DNA of 10,340 bases from Spirochaetaceae bacterium (GCA_030600745.1 JAUVLL010000081.1:1-10340), one strand, 5' to 3'; numbered from the stretch's first letter, positions 1-7,482 are shown. Numbers and translations are program-made. The notes: a model not told the origin generated them from the sequence alone.

Positions 1-846
1 AAAAACATTAAAATTAAACCGGATGTACCCAAAATAGATAAACTTGTCTATTCTATAAATGAACTTGTAGAGTCTATGGGTTTCAAAGGAAGATTTGCAG
101 CATTCATTGTTGTATATATTGATACAACGACAGGGGAAACAAGGTTTTGTAATGCCGGAGATAATCTTGTTCATATCTATAAACAGAGCAAAGGGAGTAT
201 GGATATAAAAACTATACCGGAAGCCCCGGCTGCGGGTGTTTTCCCTAACGACATGGTAGAGATGACAGCAGGTTTTCAGGTAATTCCTCATCAAATGGAT
301 CATGGAGACATTTTATTTTTGTTTACTGATGGTATAGAGGAAGCACAACGCCATTTTAGGGATTCTGAATCAAAAATTGTGCAATGTCAGGATGAAAGTC
401 ATGATAAAAATAATAAAGAGAGAAATGATACTCATTCCAAAGGCGAGAATTTTGAGGAGTTTGGTATTCCCAGAATGCATGAAATAATAGAAGCTGTTAT
501 AAACAGAGACAAATACCAGCTTTTTAAATTTCACAATGAGTATGCTGATGAGATTTTTGATTTTGATTTTAGTAGTTGTGATGGTACTTTTAGCGAGGCA
601 ATAATTGCTCTGCTGGCAATAGAAAGAATTTACAGGTTTTATTCCAATTCTTCTGTGGGAACCGGAGACAGAATTAGCATAGATGGTATAGTTCTTAATT
701 TCATGGAAGAACATTTTGTTCAATTTGATCGATATTTTCATAACCGGATAGAAAAAGAGGAAGATGAAGAGTATATAACATTTACTCATATTAAAGAAGA
801 TGATCAGTTTGATGACCTTACCATACTTGGAATAAGAAGGAAGTAG
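1..846 (+). CDS. SpoIIE/PP2C-family protein serine phosphatase, C-terminal part (5' end outside window)
   Basis: The frame is open from base 1, so the true start lies upstream and the ATG at 76 is internal. The visible 281 residues hold the later part of a PP2C-type SpoIIE phosphatase domain. They include a NAGDN motif (about residues 51-55, the family's NAG[HD] site), GDILFLFTDGIEEA around 103-115 with the metal-binding DG, and QFDDLTILGIRR at the C-terminus with the terminal metal-binding Asp pair (271-272). By family knowledge such enzymes remove phosphate from Ser/Thr of anti-sigma antagonist-type partners, often under a sensor domain, which would be upstream and unseen here. About 155 residues separate DGIEEA from DDLT, far more than in compact family members. 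The insert contains a charged, low-complexity stretch and then an FDFSSCDGT segment. I recall similar inserts in treponemal homologues. The gene probably shares a transcript with the zinc-ribbon gene 5 bases downstream. Family assignment is firm; the target is unknown. Confidence 0.88.
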   Translation, partial: KNIKIKPDVPKIDKLVYSINELVESMGFKGRFAAFIVVYIDTTTGETRFCNAGDNLVHIYKQSKGSMDIKTIPEAPAAGVFPNDMVEMTAGFQVIPHQMDHGDILFLFTDGIEEAQRHFRDSESKIVQCQDESHDKNNKERNDTHSKGENFEEFGIPRMHEIIEAVINRDKYQLFKFHNEYADEIFDFDFSSCDGTFSEAIIALLAIERIYRFYSNSSVGTGDRISIDGIVLNFMEEHFVQFDRYFHNRIEKEEDEEYITFTHIKEDDQFDDLTILGIRRK

Positions 847-851
847 TCCTG

Positions 852-1199
852 TTGAAAACGCCGTCTTTTTACTGCGAAAACTGCGGCAGGAAAGTTTTGC
901 CAGGCTTAAATGTCTGTCCCGGCTGTGGTCAGGAATTCTCTTCCGTCCGATGCCCCTCCTGCGGTTTTACAGGAGACCCGGCACTGTTTAAAGAAAGCTG
1001 CCCCGAGTGTGGTTATGTTGGTAAGGCAGAAGAAGATGAAGATCCAGGGAAAAATATGTATATAGTACGATCCGGCAATGCCGAATTCAGGGGGAAAACA
1101 AAAAATAGAAATCATCTTTCTCCCTGGTTGTATAAGATACTTATTGGAATTATGGCAGCGATTATTGTTAGTCTTGTGAGGATCTATTTTTTACTGTAA
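852..1199 (+). CDS. Small zinc-ribbon protein with C-terminal membrane anchor
   Basis: This 115-residue protein has four CxxC pairs: C8/C11, C22/C25, C34/C37 and C50/C53. They can form two tandem zinc ribbons in the first 55 residues. An acidic linker (EEDEDPGK) follows, then a basic stretch, and one hydrophobic segment at about residues 91-113 predicts a single C-terminal membrane anchor. The start is TTG at 852: there is no ATG before the zinc knuckles, and a purine-rich AGGAAG at 838-843 lies 8 bases upstream. Only 5 bases separate it from the phosphatase stop, so the two are probably one operon. The exact function is not recognisable. Double zinc-ribbon proteins of this kind usually mediate protein-protein or nucleic acid contacts, and a role tied to the phosphatase is only an inference from position. 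Confidence 0.85.
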   Translation: MKTPSFYCENCGRKVLPGLNVCPGCGQEFSSVRCPSCGFTGDPALFKESCPECGYVGKAEEDEDPGKNMYIVRSGNAEFRGKTKNRNHLSPWLYKILIGIMAAIIVSLVRIYFLL

Positions 1200-1222
1200 C
1201 TGTAAATTACAATGAATCTGTT

Positions 1223-1244
1223 GGGCCTTTCAAGAAAAAGGCCC
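1223..1244. terminator. Hairpin in convergent gap, candidate bidirectional terminator
   Basis: A perfect 8-bp inverted repeat, GGGCCTTT at 1223-1230 and AAAGGCCC at 1237-1244, encloses a 6-base loop. It lies between the converging zinc-ribbon gene (ends 1199) and the ligase gene (ends 1279), where a shared terminator is expected. No strong T-run follows on either strand, so it is not a textbook intrinsic terminator. Confidence 0.5.
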
Positions 1245-1278
1245 TCAAGATCATTTCGAAAAAATTGCATCCTTTGAT

Positions 1279-3183
1279 TTACTTAAACAGCGATTCAATT
1301 TCTTTCGCATATAGCTTATCTATAACGCTTCTTCTTAATTTAAGGGTCTGGGTTAACTCTTTACCAACCTCAAATGGTTTTTCCATAAGTTTGAATCTAA
1401 AGATACATTCAAAAAGTCTAAATCCTGATTTGGTATTAACCTGTGCCTGAATCTCATTGTGAATATATTCCTGTATTTCAGGATCGCTGAGAAGGTCTTC
1501 GGGTTGTACATAGCTTATACCCATCTGAACAGCAATTTCTTCCAGTTGTTTCATGTTAGGTACAATTAGTGCTGCAAGGAATTTTTTGTCCTGTCCTACT
1601 ACCATATTCTGCAGAATTGCTTCTGAGGCATTTATTTTATCCTCTATGGGAACAGGTTCGATATTTTCTCCACCCATCAGGACAATAGTCTCTTTTGACC
1701 TGCCAATAATTCGAACCTCTTTATTATGTGTCATAATACAAATATCACCTGTATTCAGCCATCCATCTTTAACAACCTCATCAGTAGCTTCCTGTCGTTT
1801 GTAATAGCCCTTCATGTTTTGAATACTCTTCACATGAAGAGTTCCCTTTTCGCCAGGCCCTTTCAAAGATCCATCTTTCCCTATTACTCTGAACTCAACA
1901 TCAGGGAACAGAGGCCCTACAGTAGTTCCCACGGGATGATGCTGTTTTCTTACTGCAAGTACAGGGCCGGTTTCTGTAAGGCCATAGCCTTCCAAAAGGC
2001 TGATTCCTGCAGCCTGGAAGAAGCTGTCTACATATGGTGGAAGTGCTCCTCCACCGGAAATACCAGCTATAAATCTGCCACCCAGTTTGACTTTTATTTT
2101 TGAAAAAACGAGGACATCTCCCAACAGCTTAAATGGGGTTAGAAGAACCATTGGAATTATACTTAAGGTAATATCAAGTGCTCTGTATCGTCTGTGGAAG
2201 GTTGGTAAAGTACCTTTGAACATATTGTAAAGGTGAGACCAGGCTCCTCCAACAGTTACAAAAAAATTGAACAGGACTTTTTTTGCTCCCCCCTCTTTGT
2301 TCACATTTCTGATTATACCTGCTCTTACTCCCTCCCAGATCCTTGGTACAGAAGCCATCCAGTGGGGTTTGACCTTTGCCATATCCGGAAGCATTATTGC
2401 TCCAATTGGTTTTGAGTATGCAATAGTGGCTGCTCTGTCAAGCATTATGTATTCAACGGCCCTTTCAAAGGAATGCCATATCGGCAGAACACTAAGGAAT
2501 ACATGTCCCGGATCCACATCTATATAATCATAGATATTGTCCAGTTGAAAAATGTAGCTTTTATGCTGGAGCATTACCCCTTTTGGGGTGCCTGTTGTTC
2601 CGGAAGTATAGATAAGTGTAGCCAAATCTTCATCTGTACCTTTTTCAAGTTCTGTTTCAAATATTTTGTTATCTTTTTCATATGCTTCAGATGATATTTT
2701 TTCCAGCTCTTCAAAAGAGAGAATTTCTATTCCCTCAGCTAATTTCTTATCAATCTTGCCGCCAGGAAGAAATACTATTATCTTCTTCATTTTTGGAAGA
2801 TCTTTTTTTCTGGAAAGTACTTTTTCAGCCTGCGTGGAATTTTCTGTAAATACAAGTTCACAGTCTGCATGCCCAATAATGTACTGCATCTCTTCCGCTG
2901 TGGAGTCGGAACCTCTTGGAACATCAACAGCGCCTATGCCAAGAAGGGCAAGATCCGTTATTATCCATTCCTTGCAGTTATCAGACATTATTGCGACATG
3001 CTCGTTCCGTTTAACTCCGAGTTTATTTAGCCCTGTCCCTAGTATCTGAACTTTTTTATATAGTTCCTTGTAGGTAATGCTCTGATAATCATCATTCTCA
3101 TCTTTACTAAGTAAAGCAGATATTTCGGGATGCTTTGAAGCTACTGCTTTAATTCGCTTAGGTACTGTATTGGGGGTTTTCAT
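1279..3183 (-). CDS. Long-chain fatty acid-CoA ligase (AMP-forming acyl-CoA synthetase)
   Basis: At 634 residues this is a full-length member of the ANL/AMP-binding superfamily. It activates fatty acids with ATP to acyl-AMP and then acyl-CoA at the cytoplasmic face of the membrane. Visible core motifs in order are the P-loop YTSGTTGTPKGV (192-203), SLLEGYGLTETGP (395-407), NTGD (477-480), the hinge region GRSKETIVLMGGENIEP (494-510), and a C-terminal TQTLKLRR (611-618) carrying the likely catalytic lysine K615. The extended linker and the hydrophobic stretch around 340-360 resemble the FadD15-type long-chain group rather than short-chain enzymes. ATG at 3183 is preceded by a strong GGAGG (complement of 3191-3195) with 7-base spacing. 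It is the last gene of the - strand block, 75 bases after dsbD. Substrate chain length cannot be read from the sequence. A role in taking up host or environmental fatty acids is inference. Confidence 0.93.
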   Translation of the reverse strand: MKTPNTVPKRIKAVASKHPEISALLSKDENDDYQSITYKELYKKVQILGTGLNKLGVKRNEHVAIMSDNCKEWIITDLALLGIGAVDVPRGSDSTAEEMQYIIGHADCELVFTENSTQAEKVLSRKKDLPKMKKIIVFLPGGKIDKKLAEGIEILSFEELEKISSEAYEKDNKIFETELEKGTDEDLATLIYTSGTTGTPKGVMLQHKSYIFQLDNIYDYIDVDPGHVFLSVLPIWHSFERAVEYIMLDRAATIAYSKPIGAIMLPDMAKVKPHWMASVPRIWEGVRAGIIRNVNKEGGAKKVLFNFFVTVGGAWSHLYNMFKGTLPTFHRRYRALDITLSIIPMVLLTPFKLLGDVLVFSKIKVKLGGRFIAGISGGGALPPYVDSFFQAAGISLLEGYGLTETGPVLAVRKQHHPVGTTVGPLFPDVEFRVIGKDGSLKGPGEKGTLHVKSIQNMKGYYKRQEATDEVVKDGWLNTGDICIMTHNKEVRIIGRSKETIVLMGGENIEPVPIEDKINASEAILQNMVVGQDKKFLAALIVPNMKQLEEIAVQMGISYVQPEDLLSDPEIQEYIHNEIQAQVNTKSGFRLFECIFRFKLMEKPFEVGKELTQTLKLRRSVIDKLYAKEIESLFK

Positions 3184-3190
3184 CTCTTAT

Positions 3191-3195
3191 CCTCC
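3191..3195 (-). promoter_or_regulatory. Strong ribosome binding site of the acyl-CoA ligase gene
   Basis: On the - strand this reads GGAGG, 7 bases before the ATG at 3183. It is the clearest Shine-Dalgarno site in the window and fixes the start codon. Confidence 0.85.
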
Positions 3196-3198
3196 GGG

Positions 3199-3217
3199 TT
3201 TCGGTTCTCGACCGAAA
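3199..3217 (-). promoter_or_regulatory. 7-bp hairpin just upstream of the ligase ribosome binding site
   Basis: TTTCGGT (3199-3205) and ACCGAAA (3211-3217) are perfect complements around a 5-base loop. In the - strand transcript this stem-loop ends three bases before the GGAGG of the ligase gene and is preceded by a T-rich stretch (complement of 3221-3231). It lacks a following T-run, so termination is unlikely. A leader element affecting RNA stability or translation is possible but unproven. Confidence 0.4.
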
Positions 3218-3258
3218 TAAATTAAAAAAATATCAGAAAGGTCTTTATTCCAAAAAAC

Positions 3259-5004
3259 CTAGTCTTTAGACTGTATCAAAAACATGCTGTCGTCAAGTCT
3301 TTTCTTCTTACTTACAAGAGGAATATTTTCTTCCAGCAGAGAAAATGTAAGAATTTCCGGGAATAAAATGTAATCACTGCCGTCAGGGGGATAGTAAACA
3401 TAAACAGGTACTCCCGCCTTTCCCAATTTCCTTATCCACTCATCAATAAGGGGATCTTTATTTGTATAATCTCCCTTCATCTTTTTTACAGATCGTTCAT
3501 TAAAGAATAAATCTCCCTTTTCTGTAAAAAGGATTCTCCCTTCGTTGATTTTACAGACAGAACACCATTTTGCCCCAAAAGCAAGAAATATACCTTTCCC
3601 CTCAATCCTGTATTGTTCTAATGCGACAGGATCGAATCCTTCCCATCCTTCCCTGATAGTGTAAGCTTCCGGTTCTGAAAAACTGCGGTCTGTATCAATA
3701 AAGTAGTATGCAGAAATTCCTGTTAGTGAGAGTGCAATTATCAGTGCAAGAAAGGCAGAGGGGAATTTAGACCCCGGTTTGCTGAGTTTCCCATAGAACC
3801 ATGATATAAAAGCAGTGAGTGTTAGAAAAATAAGGAATTTAAACTGAGCATCAGAACTAATTTGAAATCTTAATGAGCTGAAAAGATACAGTACTGTTCC
3901 AAATAATAGAAAGCCCATTATTTCCTTAAACGTATCCATCCATGGACCTGGTTTTGGCAACGACTGAATTAGTTTCGGCCATATACCAATTAAAACAAAT
4001 GGAAGTGCAAATCCTGTACCTATTGATGCAAAACTGGTAATAATAAAGAAGGGCGTTTGGCTGAATGCAAATCCAAGAGCAGTACCAAGAAATGGCGCTG
4101 TACAGGGAGTTGCAAGAAGTACAGCAAAAATTCCATTAAAAAAAGAACCAAGCCATCCTTTTCTGTTGGATGCTGCCGCCATTTTATTCATACCGGGGGC
4201 ATTGATAATAAAAACATCGAATAGGGAAAGTGCAAATACAAAGATTATTGTAATTAGAGTAATAACAAAAAGCGGGTTTTGAAACTGGAAACCCCATCCT
4301 ACAAGCTGACCTGTCGTTTTCAGCACAATAACTATTACTGCAAGTATCAGTAGAGAAACAAGAACGCCAGCTCCATAAAGAAGGGAACCAACTAATATAC
4401 TCCTGCGGTCATTTTGACTTTGTCGTACAAGATTTAAGGCCCGCATAGAGAGAATAGGCAGCACACATGGCATTACATTAAGCAGAAGACCGCCCAGGAA
4501 TGCTAAAAACAGAAATTTCAATAATGTAATAATAGATTGATTATTATTTGAACCATTCCCTTCAATTTCAATCGGGATCTCAATTATTGTTTCTTCAGGG
4601 AAGAAACAGACTCCTGCTTCGTTACATATCTGCCATGCCGCCTTCACTTTTAAAGTTTGTTTCCCTGCCGGTGTGTTTTCAGATACCAAAAAAGCAGCTT
4701 CAAGAGTTACAGTCCCATAATAATTTTCAAGTTCATCTTCCATAATTCCGGTCGGATAAACAATTTCGCCCATTGGGAACCATGTATTGTTCTCTATGGT
4801 TATAAAAAAAAGGTCGTCGGCTCTTGTTTGATGAAAACCTTCAGATATTTGATATGTAACAGTCAGAGTTGCTTCTTCTCCAGGTACAGGAAAAGATGGA
4901 GTTATACTCCCCCTAACCTTTACAGCTTTTTCTGCAAAAAGAGATTCCCCGGCTATTACGAAGAAAGTAAAAATCAGGAATATTGCAGCCAGCCTCTTAA
5001 TCAT
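3259..5004 (-). CDS. dsbD: DsbD-like thiol:disulfide interchange protein (protein-disulfide reductase)
   Basis: This 581-residue protein has all three DsbD parts. A signal peptide (about 1-24) precedes a periplasmic N-terminal domain with the cysteine pair C127/C133 (QICNEAGVCFFPEE). A multi-helix membrane domain (about 160-435) contains the paired conserved cysteines in NVMPCVLPILS (C180) and LATPCTAPFLG (C301). A C-terminal periplasmic thioredoxin domain follows with WCSVCK (C481/C484) and a cis-proline-like GVPVY (532). By family knowledge, electrons pass from cytoplasmic thioredoxin through C180/C301 to C481/C484 and then C127/C133, which reduces periplasmic partners. Its length is close to that of the E. 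coli protein. ATG at 5004 overlaps the tlpA stop as TGATG, pointing to translational coupling, and a GAGGAA (complement of 5016-5021) lies 11 bases upstream. The adjacent TlpA-like protein is the obvious candidate client. The symbol is assigned by architecture. Confidence 0.93.
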   Translation of the reverse strand: MIKRLAAIFLIFTFFVIAGESLFAEKAVKVRGSITPSFPVPGEEATLTVTYQISEGFHQTRADDLFFITIENNTWFPMGEIVYPTGIMEDELENYYGTVTLEAAFLVSENTPAGKQTLKVKAAWQICNEAGVCFFPEETIIEIPIEIEGNGSNNNQSIITLLKFLFLAFLGGLLLNVMPCVLPILSMRALNLVRQSQNDRRSILVGSLLYGAGVLVSLLILAVIVIVLKTTGQLVGWGFQFQNPLFVITLITIIFVFALSLFDVFIINAPGMNKMAAASNRKGWLGSFFNGIFAVLLATPCTAPFLGTALGFAFSQTPFFIITSFASIGTGFALPFVLIGIWPKLIQSLPKPGPWMDTFKEIMGFLLFGTVLYLFSSLRFQISSDAQFKFLIFLTLTAFISWFYGKLSKPGSKFPSAFLALIIALSLTGISAYYFIDTDRSFSEPEAYTIREGWEGFDPVALEQYRIEGKGIFLAFGAKWCSVCKINEGRILFTEKGDLFFNERSVKKMKGDYTNKDPLIDEWIRKLGKAGVPVYVYYPPDGSDYILFPEILTFSLLEENIPLVSKKKRLDDSMFLIQSKD

Positions 5005-5561
5005 CAGGGAATGAGTTCCTCAAATATCTTAACCATAAATTCCGAATCCCATTCCATAGCACCAACAAATCTGGCAAGAACTTTTCCATCAGCATCAATA
5101 ATCCAGGAAGTTGGAATACTTCCCGAGCCATACAACGATGATATTTCCCGGGAATCATCTATTAGTACCGGAAATGTATAACCGTTTTCATTAATAAAAC
5201 CGACTATTCTTTCTCTTGTCTCTCTTGGCGGAGTGGGAGTTGAAACTGCGAGAATTGTAAAATTCCTATTTTTCAGTTTCTGGTAAAGTTTTTCCATAGA
5301 AGGCATTTCTGCCTTGCATGGAGGGCACCATGTTGCCCATAGATTAAGAATAACTACTTTACCTTTTAATGAGTTTAAGCTTACCTGTTTACCATTCATA
5401 TCTGCTGCAGAGAATGGTGGAGCGTCCATTGTCTGTTGTGGTACACCGAATCCTGCTCTCCAAAGTTTTTCCTGTAAAGCGGACATTGGAGGAGCTTCCT
5501 GTGCGGGCGCAAAAGTGACTATTAGAGTCATGAGACTAAGCATTATTATTATCTTTTTCAT
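5004..5561 (-). CDS. Secreted TlpA/ResA-family thiol-disulfide oxidoreductase
   Basis: The 185 residues begin with a typical signal peptide (MKK, a hydrophobic core, cleavage near APA-Q at about 20/21). No lipobox cysteine is seen, so a soluble periplasmic form is likely. The thioredoxin fold follows: the redox motif WCPPC (78-82) sits in a VVILNLWATWCPPCKAEMPS context, and the cis-proline is in GSIPTSWIID (P150). This pattern fits the AhpC/TSA-TlpA-ResA group, which reduces disulfides in exported proteins, including apocytochrome c in some bacteria. No cytochrome maturation gene is visible here, so the client is unknown. The stop codon shares one base with the dsbD start, and such pairs usually work together, DsbD keeping the TlpA-like protein reduced. 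The ATG at 5561 has no clear ribosome binding site, and the 20 bases upstream are AT-rich (TATA-like repeats). It is kept because it gives a complete signal peptide. Confidence 0.9.
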   Translation of the reverse strand: MKKIIIMLSLMTLIVTFAPAQEAPPMSALQEKLWRAGFGVPQQTMDAPPFSAADMNGKQVSLNSLKGKVVILNLWATWCPPCKAEMPSMEKLYQKLKNRNFTILAVSTPTPPRETRERIVGFINENGYTFPVLIDDSREISSLYGSGSIPTSWIIDADGKVLARFVGAMEWDSEFMVKIFEELIP

Positions 5562-5576
5562 ATATGCAGGATATAT

Positions 5577-5586
5577 AGATATATCT
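5577..5586. repeat. AGATATATCT palindrome upstream of tlpA
   Basis: A perfect 10-bp palindrome lies 16-25 bases upstream of the tlpA start. It is embedded in a GATATAT direct repeat (5570-5576 and 5578-5584) in the 40-base gap after the protease gene. It could be a small operator or simply AT-rich spacer; nothing more can be said from sequence. Confidence 0.25.
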
Positions 5587-5601
5587 GTTTAGGCAAGCTA
5601 T

Positions 5602-6294
5602 TTATGTTATAGTACCGCTTATTATAAGAACGGTAAAATTGTAGAGTCCGTGGGCAATAGCTATAGTGTTCAGTTTTCGTTTTCTTACAAATATGGAAGC
5701 CAGAAAGATACCTATTGCAAAGGTCCCAAGAAAACCTGGAAGTCCCTGGTAGATATGTCCCAGTGCAAAAATCAGTGAAGTTCCTGTAATTATGTATATT
5801 TCTTTTCCAGGCATGCGAAATTCCGTTAGAAGATAGCTGCGGAAAAAAAGTTCTTCGCTGTATCCTGTAGTTAAACAGGTAATAAAAATTAAGGGTATTA
5901 GTTTCCAATTATTAAATTGCCATCCGGGCATTTCTTTGATTGTATTGTGGTCCAGTTTGGTAATAAAAGTAAGAATAATTCCAATGATTAATATAATTGC
6001 CATAATCCCCGTAAAATAAATAATACCGGATATTAAATCTTTCATTTTTATTCTATCAAGACCGTAAAGGGATCTCTGAGATGCTGGTTTTTTCCCTATC
6101 AAATAGAGAATAAGCAATATTTGAGGGATTACAGTTATCATATAGATCATATTGAACCAGGCAGAATTAAAGACAGATCCGTCTACAACTTGTGTCTGGC
6201 TAATAAACCCTGGTAAAAAAAAGACCATAAATAGAATAATTGGCTCTTTTAGAGTGTTAAAATTACATTTTTTTCCTATCTTGTAAAAAAACAT
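5602..6294 (-). CDS. CPBP-family intramembrane glutamic protease (Abi/CAAX-like)
   Basis: This is a 230-residue integral membrane protein with about six hydrophobic segments. It shows the family's catalytic signature: the EExxxR motif in YSEELFFR (E147, E148, R152), FxxxH in FALGH (F176, H180), and the final HxxxN in HGLYN (H215, N219). These sites lie within membrane helices and form the active site in characterised members such as Rce1-type proteases. Bacterial CPBP proteins process membrane-linked peptides, including bacteriocin self-immunity and maturation, but no such partner is adjacent, so the substrate is unknown. ATG at 6294 has a GGAG about 10 bases upstream and a strong promoter just beyond it, so this is probably the first gene of the leftward block. 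tlpA starts 40 bases after its stop. Confidence 0.9.
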   Translation of the reverse strand: MFFYKIGKKCNFNTLKEPIILFMVFFLPGFISQTQVVDGSVFNSAWFNMIYMITVIPQILLILYLIGKKPASQRSLYGLDRIKMKDLISGIIYFTGIMAIILIIGIILTFITKLDHNTIKEMPGWQFNNWKLIPLIFITCLTTGYSEELFFRSYLLTEFRMPGKEIYIITGTSLIFALGHIYQGLPGFLGTFAIGIFLASIFVRKRKLNTIAIAHGLYNFTVLIISGTIT

Positions 6295-6319
6295 GTTTTA
6301 TTTGCTCCATTTTTGCTGT

Positions 6320-6347
6320 ATCATATAACTTTATATAGTAATGTAAA
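6320..6347 (-). promoter_or_regulatory. Sigma70-type promoter of the leftward protease-tlpA-dsbD block
   Basis: On the - strand TTTACA (complement of 6342-6347) and TATGAT (6320-6325) are separated by 16 bases. This would place transcription start near 6313, giving a leader of about 20 bases that holds the GGAG before the ATG at 6294. It is one of the two best promoter matches in the window. Confidence 0.6.
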
Positions 6348-6411
6348 CCGTTTATATCTACATTTCTATAAAAGAATAATAAAAAAGAGGAAGGGATACG
6401 ATAATAATATT

Positions 6412-7461
6412 ATGCTTCCAATGATTTTGCTTTTTACGCTATTGTTTATTGTGCTTACCCTGATTGTGCTGCTGCGAAGGGCGGGAGGGGGATATTTCCC
6501 CTGGATCCATTTTTATACTAAAGGGAAAGAAGCCGGATTTTCATTTTCCGAGGTAAATTTACTCAGGAAAGTTGCTGTAGAGGGTAGATTAAATAACCCT
6601 ACTTCACTTTTCTGGTCTATTAAGCAACTGGATCGGTCTATACGCGGTTCTATGATTCGATTCAAATCGGAAGGAGTTCTCGACGAAGTCGGAAATATGG
6701 AATTCCTATCCAAGCTTTTCGATTTTAGAAAAAATGTTGAAATGAAATTACCCAAATATATGATTGGGTTGACTACAACCAGGAAAATTACAAGAATGCA
6801 GTTTCTGAAGATTACATTGCCTGGTCTCGGAACGTATATGTCGCAGGTTGTTGAGAATCAACGCAGATATATTGCAATAACCTATCCTGAAGGTCCTAAA
6901 TTACCACCCGGGTTTGAGTTCAAAGGCGGGGAATTAAATATATATTTTTGGCGTAAAGACGATGCGGGATATGTTTTTAAATCCAGGGTTCTTGAAGATC
7001 ATATGGATCATAAAGTTCCTATTCTCTATATTTCGCATTCAAATTCAATAATCCGAAGCCAGAAAAGAAATTCTATTAGGGTTGATATTAATATTCCTGC
7101 CCACCTTTATCCTTTACGTACCATTGGTCATGCTACAGAGGATCTGGAAGAAAAACGAGGTATTCGGTGCAGGCTCCAGGATTTATCGGAAGATGGTGCT
7201 GCTCTACTTATTGGTGGTCATGGTAAAGTAGGGATGAATGTTAAAGTACAGTTCAAACTTTCTGATACAAATCTGGTAATGTGCGGTGTTGTAAAGGGAG
7301 TAAGTTTTCATCAAAATAAAAATACATCAATTATTCATATACAGGCAATTCCTCTTTCCAATAGAACAAAGAATAGAATTCTTGCTTATGTATACAATCT
7401 GTTTGGTGAAAGGGGTTTAAAAAATGTCAAACATGCTTCAGCGGTACTCGAAGGATGGTAG
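6412..7461 (+). CDS. Membrane-anchored PilZ-domain protein (c-di-GMP receptor, YcgR-like layout)
   Basis: From ATG 6412 the product has 349 residues. One N-terminal transmembrane helix (about 4-21) is followed by a cytoplasmic region of unknown fold (about 30-120). A beta-rich YcgR/PilZN-like domain comes next (about 120-215), then a C-terminal PilZ domain. The PilZ binding residues are present: RNSIR (R219, R223, the RxxxR loop) and DLSEDG (D257, S259, G262, the DxSxxG motif), so c-di-GMP binding is well supported. By family knowledge such proteins link c-di-GMP to motility, adhesion or envelope functions; the partner here is unknown. The start is not certain. The frame stays open back to a TTG at 6313, but that would put basic, non-conserved residues before the helix. 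The purine tract AGAGGAAGGG (6386-6395) lies 16 bases from ATG 6412, longer than usual, and no start codon lies closer. It is the first gene of the rightward trio. Confidence 0.88.
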   Translation: MLPMILLFTLLFIVLTLIVLLRRAGGGYFPWIHFYTKGKEAGFSFSEVNLLRKVAVEGRLNNPTSLFWSIKQLDRSIRGSMIRFKSEGVLDEVGNMEFLSKLFDFRKNVEMKLPKYMIGLTTTRKITRMQFLKITLPGLGTYMSQVVENQRRYIAITYPEGPKLPPGFEFKGGELNIYFWRKDDAGYVFKSRVLEDHMDHKVPILYISHSNSIIRSQKRNSIRVDINIPAHLYPLRTIGHATEDLEEKRGIRCRLQDLSEDGAALLIGGHGKVGMNVKVQFKLSDTNLVMCGVVKGVSFHQNKNTSIIHIQAIPLSNRTKNRILAYVYNLFGERGLKNVKHASAVLEGW

Positions 7462-7470
7462 GTTCTTTTT

Positions 7471-7475
7471 AGGAG
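7471..7475 (+). promoter_or_regulatory. Ribosome binding site of the HEAT-like repeat gene
   Basis: AGGAG lies 7 bases before ATG 7483 in the 21-base gap after the PilZ gene. It supports this start and translation from a shared transcript. Confidence 0.75.
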
Positions 7476-7482
7476 TATAGAG

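Noticed and set aside
370..789. 139-residue open frame on the - strand within the phosphatase gene
   Set aside because: Composition is aromatic and Ile/Lys-rich shadow sequence with no motif, and it is fully antisense to a clear phosphatase domain.
3251..3272. AGTCTTTAGACT palindrome followed on the - strand by six Ts after the dsbD stop, as an intrinsic terminator
   Set aside because: The stem is only 4-5 bp with a 2-4 base loop and overlaps the end of the coding region, too weak to call; read-through to the ligase gene remains possible.
4657..5181. 174-residue open frame on the + strand across dsbD and tlpA
   Set aside because: It is antisense to two well-supported genes and shows no domain or ribosome binding site.
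5613..5635. TACCG...CGGTA inverted repeat with inner CTTAT/ATAAG at the end of the protease gene
   Set aside because: It lies within the coding sequence, has uneven arms and no T-run after it on either strand, so neither terminator nor operator is supported.
5558..5908. 116-residue - strand frame overlapping the protease gene in another frame
   Set aside because: It conflicts with the CPBP catalytic motifs and reads as out-of-frame translation with scattered Tyr/Arg/Cys.
6313..6411. N-terminal extension of the PilZ protein from TTG 6313
   Set aside because: It would cover the leftward promoter region, adds Lys/Arg/Tyr-rich residues before the membrane helix, and has no ribosome binding site. 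ATG 6412 is preferred.
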